NCBI GenBank assembly: GCA_934162205.1
Contig: CAKPIA010000005.1
Coordinates: 42,911-106,910, forward strand
Length of the DNA: 64,000 bases
Reading direction: 5' to 3'
DNA from: an uncultured Clostridia bacterium
GTDB lineage: Bacteria; Bacillota; Clostridia; TANB77; CAG-508
Shown in pieces: positions 53,650 through 61,986 of this stretch. Both the position numbers and the translations under genes were made by a program. The notes below the pieces were generated by a model. That model was not told the origin of the DNA and did not search any database. It saw nothing but the letters and a program-made list of their open reading frames with translations. The stretch's first letter is position 1, and every line of letters begins with the position of its first letter.

Positions 53650-54561
53650 TTACATTCCTCTTGATCCTTCTAATCCAGAAAGTACCCAACCGTGTTCTCC
53701 TGTTGTTATAATACTTCCACAATATTCACATTTTCCTGAACTTGTAATTTTTGTTGGTGCACCACAATTTGGACAATTTGTTGTAGCTGTTTTTTCTGTT
53801 CCTTCTTTTGTTTTAACTCCAGCTTTTCTCATAAATGTTAATGTATATACCATGTACACATCTTCATTTTTATTACCTTGAACTACTTTTTTAGTTTTAT
53901 CATCTATTGTATAATCTTTCATAGCTGATTTTAATGTCATTGTTATTATTTCTTTATCTCCATCTTGTCTAAAGCTATTTAAACATGTATATCTTACACA
54001 TATTTTTTCCATCATATTTGTTTGATTATTATCTATTAAATATTGTAATTGTTGTCTATGTTGTTCAAATAATTCATTACTTTCAAATGGTCTAATTTCT
54101 TCCCATTTTTTGTCCATCCATGCTGTTTGTAATTTTACAAATACTTCTCTACTATATGCCATAAAGTTTTCTGCTGAGAACATCGGATCTATTTCTCTTA
54201 TTTTTGCTTCTACACTATTTGTGTTATCTTGAACTAAAATGTTTTTCAAATTAACATTTTGTGTTCCAAGTTTTCCATTCTTTTTCGTTACATAAATCAT
54301 TATACCTATAAAAATCAAAACAACTATAAATCCAGCAAATGGATCTGCATCACTACTTGAAGAACTAGAACTACTATGTGATGATCCTGATGAACTGTGT
54401 GATGATGAGCTACGACTATGTGATGATGAACTATGTGATGAGGATCCACCACTATAACTTGAATGGTATCCCACATCTGCATTAATTGGTTTTGCTAGCA
54501 TAATGCAAATTGCTATAAGTAAAACTATTACTTTTGAAATATTTTTTATAAACTTTTTCAT
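53650..54561 (-). CDS. Exported Ser/His-rich Tim44-like protein with zinc ribbon, paralogue 2
   Basis: A 303-residue paralogue of the next gene. Signal peptide 1-28, a low-complexity Ser/His-rich segment (about 35-72) with SSHSS repeats, a membrane helix (about 76-92), a Tim44-like domain beginning IDPMFSAENFMAYSREVFVK, and zinc ribbon CPNCGAP...GKCEYCGS. The His-rich segment could bind metal. First gene of the four-gene unit, 18 bases after pyrG ends, so co-transcription with pyrG is possible. Confidence 0.7.
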   Translation of the reverse strand: MKKFIKNISKVIVLLIAICIMLAKPINADVGYHSSYSGGSSSHSSSSHSRSSSSHSSSGSSHSSSSSSSSDADPFAGFIVVLIFIGIMIYVTKKNGKLGTQNVNLKNILVQDNTNSVEAKIREIDPMFSAENFMAYSREVFVKLQTAWMDKKWEEIRPFESNELFEQHRQQLQYLIDNNQTNMMEKICVRYTCLNSFRQDGDKEIITMTLKSAMKDYTIDDKTKKVVQGNKNEDVYMVYTLTFMRKAGVKTKEGTEKTATTNCPNCGAPTKITSSGKCEYCGSIITTGEHGWVLSGLEGSRGM

Positions 54562-54579
54562 TTTTATCCCCTTTTTATA

Positions 54580-56187
54580 TTATTTTATTTTTTTTGCAGC
54601 TTCAACTAATCCTACAAATAATGAAGCTGGTTTATTTGGTCTTGATTTTAATTCTGGATGAAATTGCCCTGCTATAAAATATGGATGATCTGTTTCTTTT
54701 AATTCCACAATTTCTACTAATTGTCCATTTGGTGATGTACCAGAACATATTAATCCCGCTTTTTCTAATCTTTCTTTATAATCATTATTATATTCAAATC
54801 TATGTCTATGTCTTTCATTTATTATTTCTTGGCCATATAATTTTCTCGCAAGTGTTCCTTCTTTTATTTTACAAGGATAACTTCCAAGTCTCATTGTTCC
54901 ACCTTTTTGATCAATATCTTTTTGATTTTCCATTATATGTATAACTGGATTTTGAGTGTTTTCACTAAATTCAGCAGAATTACTATCTTGTAATCCTAAT
55001 ACATTTCTAGCATATTCAACAACAGCCATTTGCATACCTAAACATATACCTAAAAATGGAATTTTGTTTTCTCTTGCATATTTTATTGTTTCTATTTTTC
55101 CTTCTATTCCTCTATTTCCAAAACCTCCAGGAACAACAATTCCTTGTATTCCTTTTAATTTTTCTTTTACATTTTCCTTATTTATTGTTTCTGAATCTAT
55201 TAATTCTATATCAACTTTTACTTTGTTTGCAAATCCAGCATGTCTTAAACTTTCCATTACAGATATATATGAATCTTCTAATTGTATATATTTTCCTACT
55301 ATAGCAACTTTTACAGTTTCATCACCTATTTGCCTAATATTTTGTATCATTTCCTCCCATTTGCTATTATCAGGAATATATTTATCTAATTTTAAATAAT
55401 TACAAACTTCTCTTGCTAATCCTTCTTCTTCAAGCATTAGAGGTACTGCATATAAATTATCTGCTGTTTTATTTTGTATTACACTTGTTTTTCTTACATT
55501 ACAGAATAAAGCTAATTTTTCTCTTATTGATTCTGGAATATCTGTTTCAGTTCTACAAACTAATATATTAGGTTTAATTCCATAACCTTGTAATTCTTTT
55601 ACAGAGTGTTGTGTAGGTTTTGATTTAATTTCATTAGAACCGAATATATATGGTAAAAGTGTTACATGTATATATAAAACATCCTCTGGATTTTTTTCTA
55701 ATCCAACTTGTCTTATCGCTTCTATTATTGATAATCCTTCTATATCTCCAACTGTTCCCCCTAATTCTGTTATAACTATATCTGTATCTGTATCTTCAAA
55801 ACTATATATTTTTTCTTTTATTTCATTTGTAACATGTGGAATTACTTGTACTGTTTTTCCTAAGTAATCTCCTTTTCTTTCTTTTTCTATAACATGTGAA
55901 TATATTTTTCCCATTGTTACACTTGAATTTTTTGTTAAGTTTTCATCTATAAATCTTTCATAATGGCCTAAATCTAAATCTGTTTCTGCTCCATCGTCTG
56001 TTACAAAAACTTCACCATGTTCATATGGGCTCATTGTACCTGGATCCACATTTAAATATGGATCAAATTTTTGTATTGTTACTTTGTATCCTCTATTCTT
56101 TAATAATCTACCTAAAGATGCAGCTGTTATACCTTTTCCAAGTCCTGATACAACTCCACCTGTTACAAAAATATATTTTGTATTCAT
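54580..56187 (-). CDS. pyrG: CTP synthase
   Basis: A 535-residue enzyme making CTP from UTP, glutamine and ATP. The start at 56187 (MNTKYIFVTGG) has AGGAGG seven bases upstream; the longer frame runs into the leader hairpin. The synthetase domain has GLGKGITAASLGRLL, the glutaminase domain has VPGGFGNRG, the nucleophile Cys in GICLGMQ and the His-Glu pair in HPELKSRP. A promoter and an intrinsic-terminator-like hairpin precede it. Confidence 0.98.
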   Translation of the reverse strand: MNTKYIFVTGGVVSGLGKGITAASLGRLLKNRGYKVTIQKFDPYLNVDPGTMSPYEHGEVFVTDDGAETDLDLGHYERFIDENLTKNSSVTMGKIYSHVIEKERKGDYLGKTVQVIPHVTNEIKEKIYSFEDTDTDIVITELGGTVGDIEGLSIIEAIRQVGLEKNPEDVLYIHVTLLPYIFGSNEIKSKPTQHSVKELQGYGIKPNILVCRTETDIPESIREKLALFCNVRKTSVIQNKTADNLYAVPLMLEEEGLAREVCNYLKLDKYIPDNSKWEEMIQNIRQIGDETVKVAIVGKYIQLEDSYISVMESLRHAGFANKVKVDIELIDSETINKENVKEKLKGIQGIVVPGGFGNRGIEGKIETIKYARENKIPFLGICLGMQMAVVEYARNVLGLQDSNSAEFSENTQNPVIHIMENQKDIDQKGGTMRLGSYPCKIKEGTLARKLYGQEIINERHRHRFEYNNDYKERLEKAGLICSGTSPNGQLVEIVELKETDHPYFIAGQFHPELKSRPNKPASLFVGLVEAAKKIK

Positions 56188-56210
56188 TTTATACCTCCTA
56201 ATACTTAAAA

Positions 56211-56262
56211 CGAAAAAATAGATTAAAAAGAAATTCCAAAATTGGTTTTTTTTTAATCTATT
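56211..56262 (-). promoter_or_regulatory. Terminator-like attenuator in the pyrG leader
   Basis: AATAGATTAAAAA pairs with TTTTTAATCTATT (56217-56262) and is followed by six T on the minus strand, ending 24 bases before the pyrG ATG and starting just after the predicted transcription start. pyrG in other Gram-positives is controlled by CTP-sensitive attenuation at this position. Confidence 0.65.
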
Positions 56263-56275
56263 ATTTACATTATTT

Positions 56276-56304
56276 ATATTATCATTGTTATTATCAAAAA
56301 TCAA
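56276..56304 (-). promoter_or_regulatory. pyrG promoter
   Basis: TTGATT (56304-56299), 17-base spacer, TAATAT (56281-56276). Confidence 0.6.
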
Positions 56305-56436
56305 GTTTTTTCTAAAAATTTAGACAAATATATTTAAGTTTTTTATTGTTTATACATGCACCCAAAAGTATTCTATTATTTAGATCAAAATTTTTTTAAT
56401 CATTTTATTTTTGATATTTACATTAGCAAATGCAAA

Positions 56437-56467
56437 GTTGTCAAAAAACTACGTCCCCATTGACAAC
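56437..56467 (+). repeat. REP-like palindrome, copy 4
   Basis: Perfect 31-nt copy, 45 kb from the RAYT gene, ending one base before the GtrA stop codon. Possibly doubling as a 3' stabilising hairpin for that operon. Confidence 0.85.
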
Positions 56468-56899
56468 TTATTTTTTGTCTTTTTTGAATATAACTAATTT
56501 GCTTAAAATATAATTTACTATTATAACTACTATATTTGAGAATACTTTTGTTATTATTGAGTTTACATTCATTAGGTCAATAAATACATATAATATTGCT
56601 TCTTCTAATAATAATGAGAATATTCTTGCTGATGTAAATGATAATATTTCTTTTATTAATACTTCTTTTTTAAAGCTTTTACTTTCAAATACATATAGTT
56701 TGTTTGTTATATATGCAAAGATTACAGTTATAACCCAAGCTATAACATTGCTTATTAGTGCTGGGATTCCAAATACTTTTTCAAATATAGTAAATGATAC
56801 AATATTTACTACTGTTGATAGTACTCCCATTATTCCATACATTATTAATTCTTTATATTTTATACATAGTGCTTTTATTAATTCAATTACTTTTTTCAT
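56468..56899 (-). CDS. GtrA-family membrane protein
   Basis: A 143-residue four-helix protein of the GtrA/DPMS type, proposed to flip polyprenyl-phosphate-linked sugars. The characteristic start YGIMGVLSTVVNIVSF and the second-helix NVIAWVITVIFAYITNKLYVF motif are present. It follows the polyprenyl-phosphate glycosyltransferase by 19 bases. Together with the multi-spanning protein upstream they resemble the three-part Gtr glycosylation module. Length is normal. Last gene of the unit; a REP palindrome abuts the stop. Confidence 0.88.
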   Translation of the reverse strand: MKKVIELIKALCIKYKELIMYGIMGVLSTVVNIVSFTIFEKVFGIPALISNVIAWVITVIFAYITNKLYVFESKSFKKEVLIKEILSFTSARIFSLLLEEAILYVFIDLMNVNSIITKVFSNIVVIIVNYILSKLVIFKKDKK

Positions 56900-56918
56900 T
56901 TTGTTTTCCTTTCAGTTT

Positions 56919-57848
56919 TTATTTTTCCAATTGTTTATATCTTAATAAATTTAATTCATAAGATTCTCTATGATGTTTAACAACTGTGTCTAATATAACT
57001 CCACATTGTCCTACTATTACTGACAAAATCATTATTCCTGTGGCTAAAACTGCTGTTGGAACTTTTGTTATATATCTAGTTTTAAAGAATTCTACTATAA
57101 CTGGAATTCCAAATGCTAGTCCTATTATAAATAATATTGCAGCAATTACTCCAAAGAATTTTAATGGTTTATAATCTTTAAACATTTTTACTATTGTTTT
57201 TACAACTTTTATTCCATCACCTATTGTATTTAATTTAGATGTGCTTCCTTCTGGTCTATCTCTGTATACAATTGGAATTTCTTCTATTATGAATTTTTTA
57301 TCTAATGCATGTAATGACATTTCTGTTTCTATTTCGAATTTTGGACTTAATACAGGCATATTTTTTACAAATGTTTTATTAAATACTCTATATCCTGTCA
57401 TTATATCTTTTAATTTTGTATTAAATAATACATTTATAGATTTTCTAACTAAATTATTACCAAATTCATGAAAATGTCTTTTATTTTCTTTTTGATAAGT
57501 TCCATTTGTTAGTCTATCACCTATAACCATATCTGCTCTTTCTTCTTCAATTGGTTTTATAAGTTTATGAACTTCTTCTGCTGGATAAGTATCATCTCCA
57601 TCAACCATAACATATATATCAGCATCAATGTCCATAAACATTGTTCTTACAACATTTCCTTTTCCTTGTCTATATTCATGTTTTACAATTGCACCTGCAT
57701 TTCTTGCAATTTCTGCTGTTTTATCTTTTGAATTATTATCATAAACATATATATCCGCTTCTGGAAGCTCTCTTTTAAAATCTTTTATAACTTTTTCTAC
57801 TGTAAGTTCTTCATTATAACATGGTATTAATACAGCTATTTTTTTCAT
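56919..57848 (-). CDS. Polyprenyl-phosphate glycosyltransferase (GtrB/DPM1-like)
   Basis: A 309-residue family GT2 enzyme. The GT-A domain (1-225) starts VLIPCYNEELTVEKVI and has the metal-binding DGDDTYP (DXD) and EIPIVYRDRPEGSTSK acceptor loop. Two membrane helices (about 233-255 and 265-290) anchor it. It transfers a sugar from a nucleotide to undecaprenyl phosphate. Sugar unknown. It is one base after the frameshifted transferase and 19 bases before gtrA. Confidence 0.9.
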   Translation of the reverse strand: MKKIAVLIPCYNEELTVEKVIKDFKRELPEADIYVYDNNSKDKTAEIARNAGAIVKHEYRQGKGNVVRTMFMDIDADIYVMVDGDDTYPAEEVHKLIKPIEEERADMVIGDRLTNGTYQKENKRHFHEFGNNLVRKSINVLFNTKLKDIMTGYRVFNKTFVKNMPVLSPKFEIETEMSLHALDKKFIIEEIPIVYRDRPEGSTSKLNTIGDGIKVVKTIVKMFKDYKPLKFFGVIAAILFIIGLAFGIPVIVEFFKTRYITKVPTAVLATGIMILSVIVGQCGVILDTVVKHHRESYELNLLRYKQLEK

Positions 57849-57849
57849 T

Positions 57850-59890
57850 TTAATTCTCCTTTTTATATTTTTTTACTATAAAAGATTTAATTTCTTCTAT
57901 AGTTTTCATTATAGTCATTGTAACAAATGCTATTAATAATGGATATGCTCCAGATAAGTACATATAATATTTTGAAAAACAAGCTGTTATATGATTATAT
58001 GATACTCCCGCTATTAACACTAAGAAACTGCACAATATTCCTGTTAACAACAACCATAAATCTATATTTTCTTCTCTTATTCTTTTTTTAATAATTATCA
58101 AAATTGTAAATATTATATATGCAACACATGCTAATATTGCAAATGGCAATCCAACAAATCTGTATATATCTCCTATTTTATTAAGTATTTTAACATATGG
58201 TTTTGAATATAAATAATAAGAATCTACATTGTCTTTTAACCCACTTATTGAATCAAAATTATAAATTAAATTATTTGTTTCTGTTATACCACTTTGTGCA
58301 TTATTTAACTTTATTTTTTCTATTTCTTTCCCATCTTTATTTTTTATACTTAAATAAATAGTATCTGTTTCTTTTATTTCTGTAATATCAGAATTTATTT
58401 TAAATCTACATTTCTTTGTATTTTTATATTCTGTTCCAAAATAATTATATACATCTTCACTTTCTATTTTTGATATAGAATTTATTTCTTTATCATTTTT
58501 TAATAATGTTATATCAAAATCTTTGTCATCTTTTACAAATACCCAACCTACTGCATTTAATGTATTTGATTTTGAAGGATATATTGCAAAGTCATGTGTT
58601 AATGTTTCATATTGTCTTATTGGAGTTATTGTATTGTCACTTGATTTACTTTCATTTGATATTGTATAAGCTCCTTCATATGTTGCAACATAATTTGTAA
58701 ATTCAACCATTGTAGATATTTCTTCTCCGAAATATCTTGCTTTCCAAGGTGACATTAATTTTGCTGGCATTGAAAATTGTGTTTCTAATTTTCCTTCTTT
58801 TATTGCTTGTTGTAATTCATCATATACTTTTTTATAAAAATTATCTGAATTAACTGCAGTATCATAATATCCAGCATTAGCAACTGCTCCTTTTAATGCC
58901 CACCAAAACCATCCATCTTCAACTTCGTTATCTCCTGGATTTCTATCACATAAATCCCATCCATTTAAAGATGATTCTAAATGTTCTTTAATTGAATTTA
59001 GTGTTGGAGATACTTCATATAATTTATTTATTTTTTCTCTACTAGCTGTAACATATTTAATATCTTTTTCTTGTTTTACAGAATATATAGTTTGAAGTAC
59101 TTTTCCAAAATATCCATCATTTATTTCATTATAAGTATATACTCCATAAACTTTGTAATTAACTAATCTTGTTACTGTTAATGATCCTTGTAAAATAATT
59201 ATTGGCAATATAGCAATAATTATTTTAGTTATTAATTCCTTTTTATTATCTTTATATTTTATTACTAAATTAATAATTACTAATATCATTACAACAAGTA
59301 CAAATGGAAGAATCCATATTCCATCTTCTCTTGTTTGCCAAAATGTTCCGTAATACTAATCCAGAAATAATTGAATAAATAAGCATTACCTTTTTACTTT
59401 TATATCTATTTTGATATAATGCAAACATACTTCCTATAATAAATAAAACTTGTGCAAGTGTTATACCATTTCTATATAATCTTTGAAATGTCCATGATGC
59501 ATAAGAAACTGGATTAAATAGTAATATTATATATATAACTGCTAATGATTTTTTTGATTTAAATAAATCCTTTATTGTATACACAAAAAAAACACATGAT
59601 GCAATATATATAAGACTCATCACTGATATATATGAAAATCCAAATTTACTTATTGTTGCAATTAATAATGGAAAAAATGCTCCTTTTACTAATGTATTAC
59701 TTGTATAAGCCCCCAACCATTTTCCGCAAAAAATATTGTTTGCCATATCATACATCATATTATCATCATAAAGTTCACTTGATAATGCCCATAATGGCAT
59801 ATGACATACTAAAAAATGTCTTATTAAAGTAATAACTAAAAGAAATATTGCAAATTTATATTTTTTTATTATATTCCATACTTTTTTCAT
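57850..59890 (-). pseudogene. Multi-spanning glycosyltransferase-like protein, frameshifted
   Basis: Two frames make one protein of about 680 residues. The first (from 59890) reads about 185 residues of a GT-C-like membrane protein with SSELYDDNMMYDMANNIFCG, acidic residues in the first outer loop, up to GLVLRN. The second frame continues FWQTREDGIWILPFVLVV and runs to 57850, with a large outer domain and about four C-terminal helices. Removing one base at about 59344 joins them. In Gtr modules this component moves the lipid-linked sugar to its final acceptor. The first frame otherwise ends in nonsense (NKRRWNMDSS). Phase variation, decay or sequencing error are all possible. Confidence 0.82.
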
Positions 59891-60009
59891 TAACCTATCT
59901 CCATTTATATTTGTATTAACAAAGCTATTTTACACAACTTTGCCTAATTCGTCAATACTTTTAAATGTATGCTTTCTATATTATTCCATTTTTTTCATAT
60001 TTATATTCT

Positions 60010-60047
60010 AAAAGAACTAATAGCATTTTTTTACTATTAGTTCTTTT
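60010..60047 (-). terminator. GH25 terminator
   Basis: AAAAGAACTAATAG / CTATTAGTTCTTTT hairpin with T-rich loop. Confidence 0.85.
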
Positions 60048-60068
60048 AATTATAATATTTTTCTTTAT

Positions 60069-61688
60069 TTAATTATATATTTTATAACAATAACTTTTAT
60101 CTACATTTCCAGTTATACCATCGACATTTCCTGTACTTGTATATTGCCACATTGTATATGAATATTTATAATCTGTTTTGTCTGTATAATGTGCAAGCCA
60201 AGTATCATATTGACTTATTTGTTGTACATTTAAATTATCATATAGCCAATATTTGCTAGCATAAACCATTGGCTTATAACCTAATTGTTTAATAGTTTCA
60301 CAAAAAGCTTTTACTACTTCTGTTCTTTTTTCTTTTGAAATACCGTCTGCTCTTCCTGTTCCAATTGGAGATAATTCTGTATCTATTGCTATAGGATATT
60401 TTACATCCATTCCATATTTTTTAATTAAATTAACAACAAATTTTGCTTCTTCTTTTGCTTCTTCTACATTTATTGCTTGAGTATAAAAATATATTCCTAT
60501 ATCTATTTTATTAGTTTTGGCTCCCAATACATTTTTAGAAAACATTGAATCTTCCACTAAAACACCTTTATCGCCATATCCTCTATATCCTGCCCTTATC
60601 ATAGCAAAATCTACTCCCGATTTACTAACTTTTGTCCAATCTATTGTTCCTTGATATACAGATACATCAATTCCATTTAATATTTTTTTCTTTATTTGTG
60701 TTATTGAAATTTTTACCTTTGTAGTATTTCCATATATATCTTTTACATCTGTTATATAACTTTGGTTTTTAGTAAAATCTTTTGTATATGTTAATTTATC
60801 ATCACTTAATTTCCATGTAGGTTTTGTATCTGCCATTATTTCATTTGATTTCATATTAGCAGTTACTATCCCACTTTTATCATTATATGTATATGTAACT
60901 TCTATTTCTGGTCCTTTATCATCTATTTGATTTATTTCTATTTTCGCCATTTTAGTATTACCAAAAATATCTTGTACAGGAGTATAATATGTTTCGTTTT
61001 TACTAAATGTTTTTGTATATATTAATTTATCATTACTTAAATTCCATGTTGGCTTTGTATTTGCTAATATTTTACTTGATTTCATTTTTGCAGTTACTGT
61101 ATTGTTTTGTTTATTATACACATATTCCATTTCTATATTTGGTCCATTTATTTGAGTAACATCTATATTTACTTTACTTATATTTCCATATATATCTTTT
61201 ACTTCTGTAATATATGATTCGTTTTTATTATACTTTTTAGTATATATAAGTTTATCTTCACTTAAACTCCAAGTCGGTTTTGTATTTAACATTATTTCAT
61301 TTGAAATCATATTTACAGTTACTGTATCTGTAGAATTATCATAAATGTATTTGGTACTAATTTGAGGGCCTTTATCATCAATTTGATTAACATTAATATT
61401 AACTACTTTTCTTGATCCATTTGCTAATAAAAATGTTGTATTATATCTTTCGTTTTTATTATATTTTTTTATATATACTTTTTTATTTTTTCCTAGTTTC
61501 CATGTTGGTTTTGTATTTTTAAATTCTATTTCAGATATAGCTTTTACTGTTACACTGTTCTCTACATTGTTGTATATGTATGTTAATGTAATATTATCAT
61601 TTGCTTTTACTTTATTAGGAAATATTATTTGCAATAGAAATATAAATGTTAAAAATATTAAAATAATATAATTTCTTTTATTTAACAT
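60069..61688 (-). CDS. GH25 lysozyme with four N-terminal repeats
   Basis: A 539-residue exported muramidase. The start at 61688 (MLNKRNYI) follows GGGTGAT; a TTG four codons earlier is less likely. Signal peptide 1-28. Four beta repeats of about 70-75 residues occupy 30-325, each with NTKPTW-LS-DKL-YTK and a VKDIYGN-like turn. The GH25 domain (about 330-535) starts GIDVSVYQGTIDW with catalytic Asp in the first strand and has IDTELS and MWQYTSTGNVDG. It cleaves the MurNAc-GlcNAc bond. Repeats likely bind the wall. Single gene. Confidence 0.92.
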   Translation of the reverse strand: MLNKRNYIILIFLTFIFLLQIIFPNKVKANDNITLTYIYNNVENSVTVKAISEIEFKNTKPTWKLGKNKKVYIKKYNKNERYNTTFLLANGSRKVVNINVNQIDDKGPQISTKYIYDNSTDTVTVNMISNEIMLNTKPTWSLSEDKLIYTKKYNKNESYITEVKDIYGNISKVNIDVTQINGPNIEMEYVYNKQNNTVTAKMKSSKILANTKPTWNLSNDKLIYTKTFSKNETYYTPVQDIFGNTKMAKIEINQIDDKGPEIEVTYTYNDKSGIVTANMKSNEIMADTKPTWKLSDDKLTYTKDFTKNQSYITDVKDIYGNTTKVKISITQIKKKILNGIDVSVYQGTIDWTKVSKSGVDFAMIRAGYRGYGDKGVLVEDSMFSKNVLGAKTNKIDIGIYFYTQAINVEEAKEEAKFVVNLIKKYGMDVKYPIAIDTELSPIGTGRADGISKEKRTEVVKAFCETIKQLGYKPMVYASKYWLYDNLNVQQISQYDTWLAHYTDKTDYKYSYTMWQYTSTGNVDGITGNVDKSYCYKIYN

Positions 61689-61792
61689 AATATCACCCAA
61701 TACTATTGTAACACTCTAGTTTCAAAACAGTCAAAGGATATTATTTCCATTACTATTATTATTTAATTAAGTATTTTTTATATCCATTTAAT

Positions 61793-61937
61793 AGAACAAA
61801 AGCGGACATTAATAACTTTTGTACTTATTAAAACATTTTGAAGTCCGCGTCTTTGTTCGTGCGTGAAATTTGCAAAGCAAATTTCTGTGCAATATATTTA
61901 TATTATAGGAAGTTCGAAGAACTTTCCTATAATATAA
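61793..61937 (+). repeat. 145-bp triple-hairpin repeat, copy 2
   Basis: Matches 24021-24165 except at two bases in the third hairpin, where this copy has perfect Watson-Crick GGAAGTTC / GAACTTTCC while the other has a G-T wobble. Same orientation, 37.8 kb apart. Confidence 0.85.
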
Positions 61938-61972
61938 AAAAGTCAGATTTCATTATAAAACCTAACTTTTTT
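61936..61972 (-). terminator. Terminator of the large surface gene
   Basis: AAAAAGT-AG / CT-ACTTTTTT imperfect hairpin 15 bases beyond the stop at 61987. Confidence 0.5.
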
Positions 61973-61986
61973 ATTATTAATTTATT

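Noticed and set aside
60069..61688. A phage endolysin
   Set aside because: It has a signal peptide, four wall-type repeats and no phage neighbours, so it fits a cellular autolysin better.
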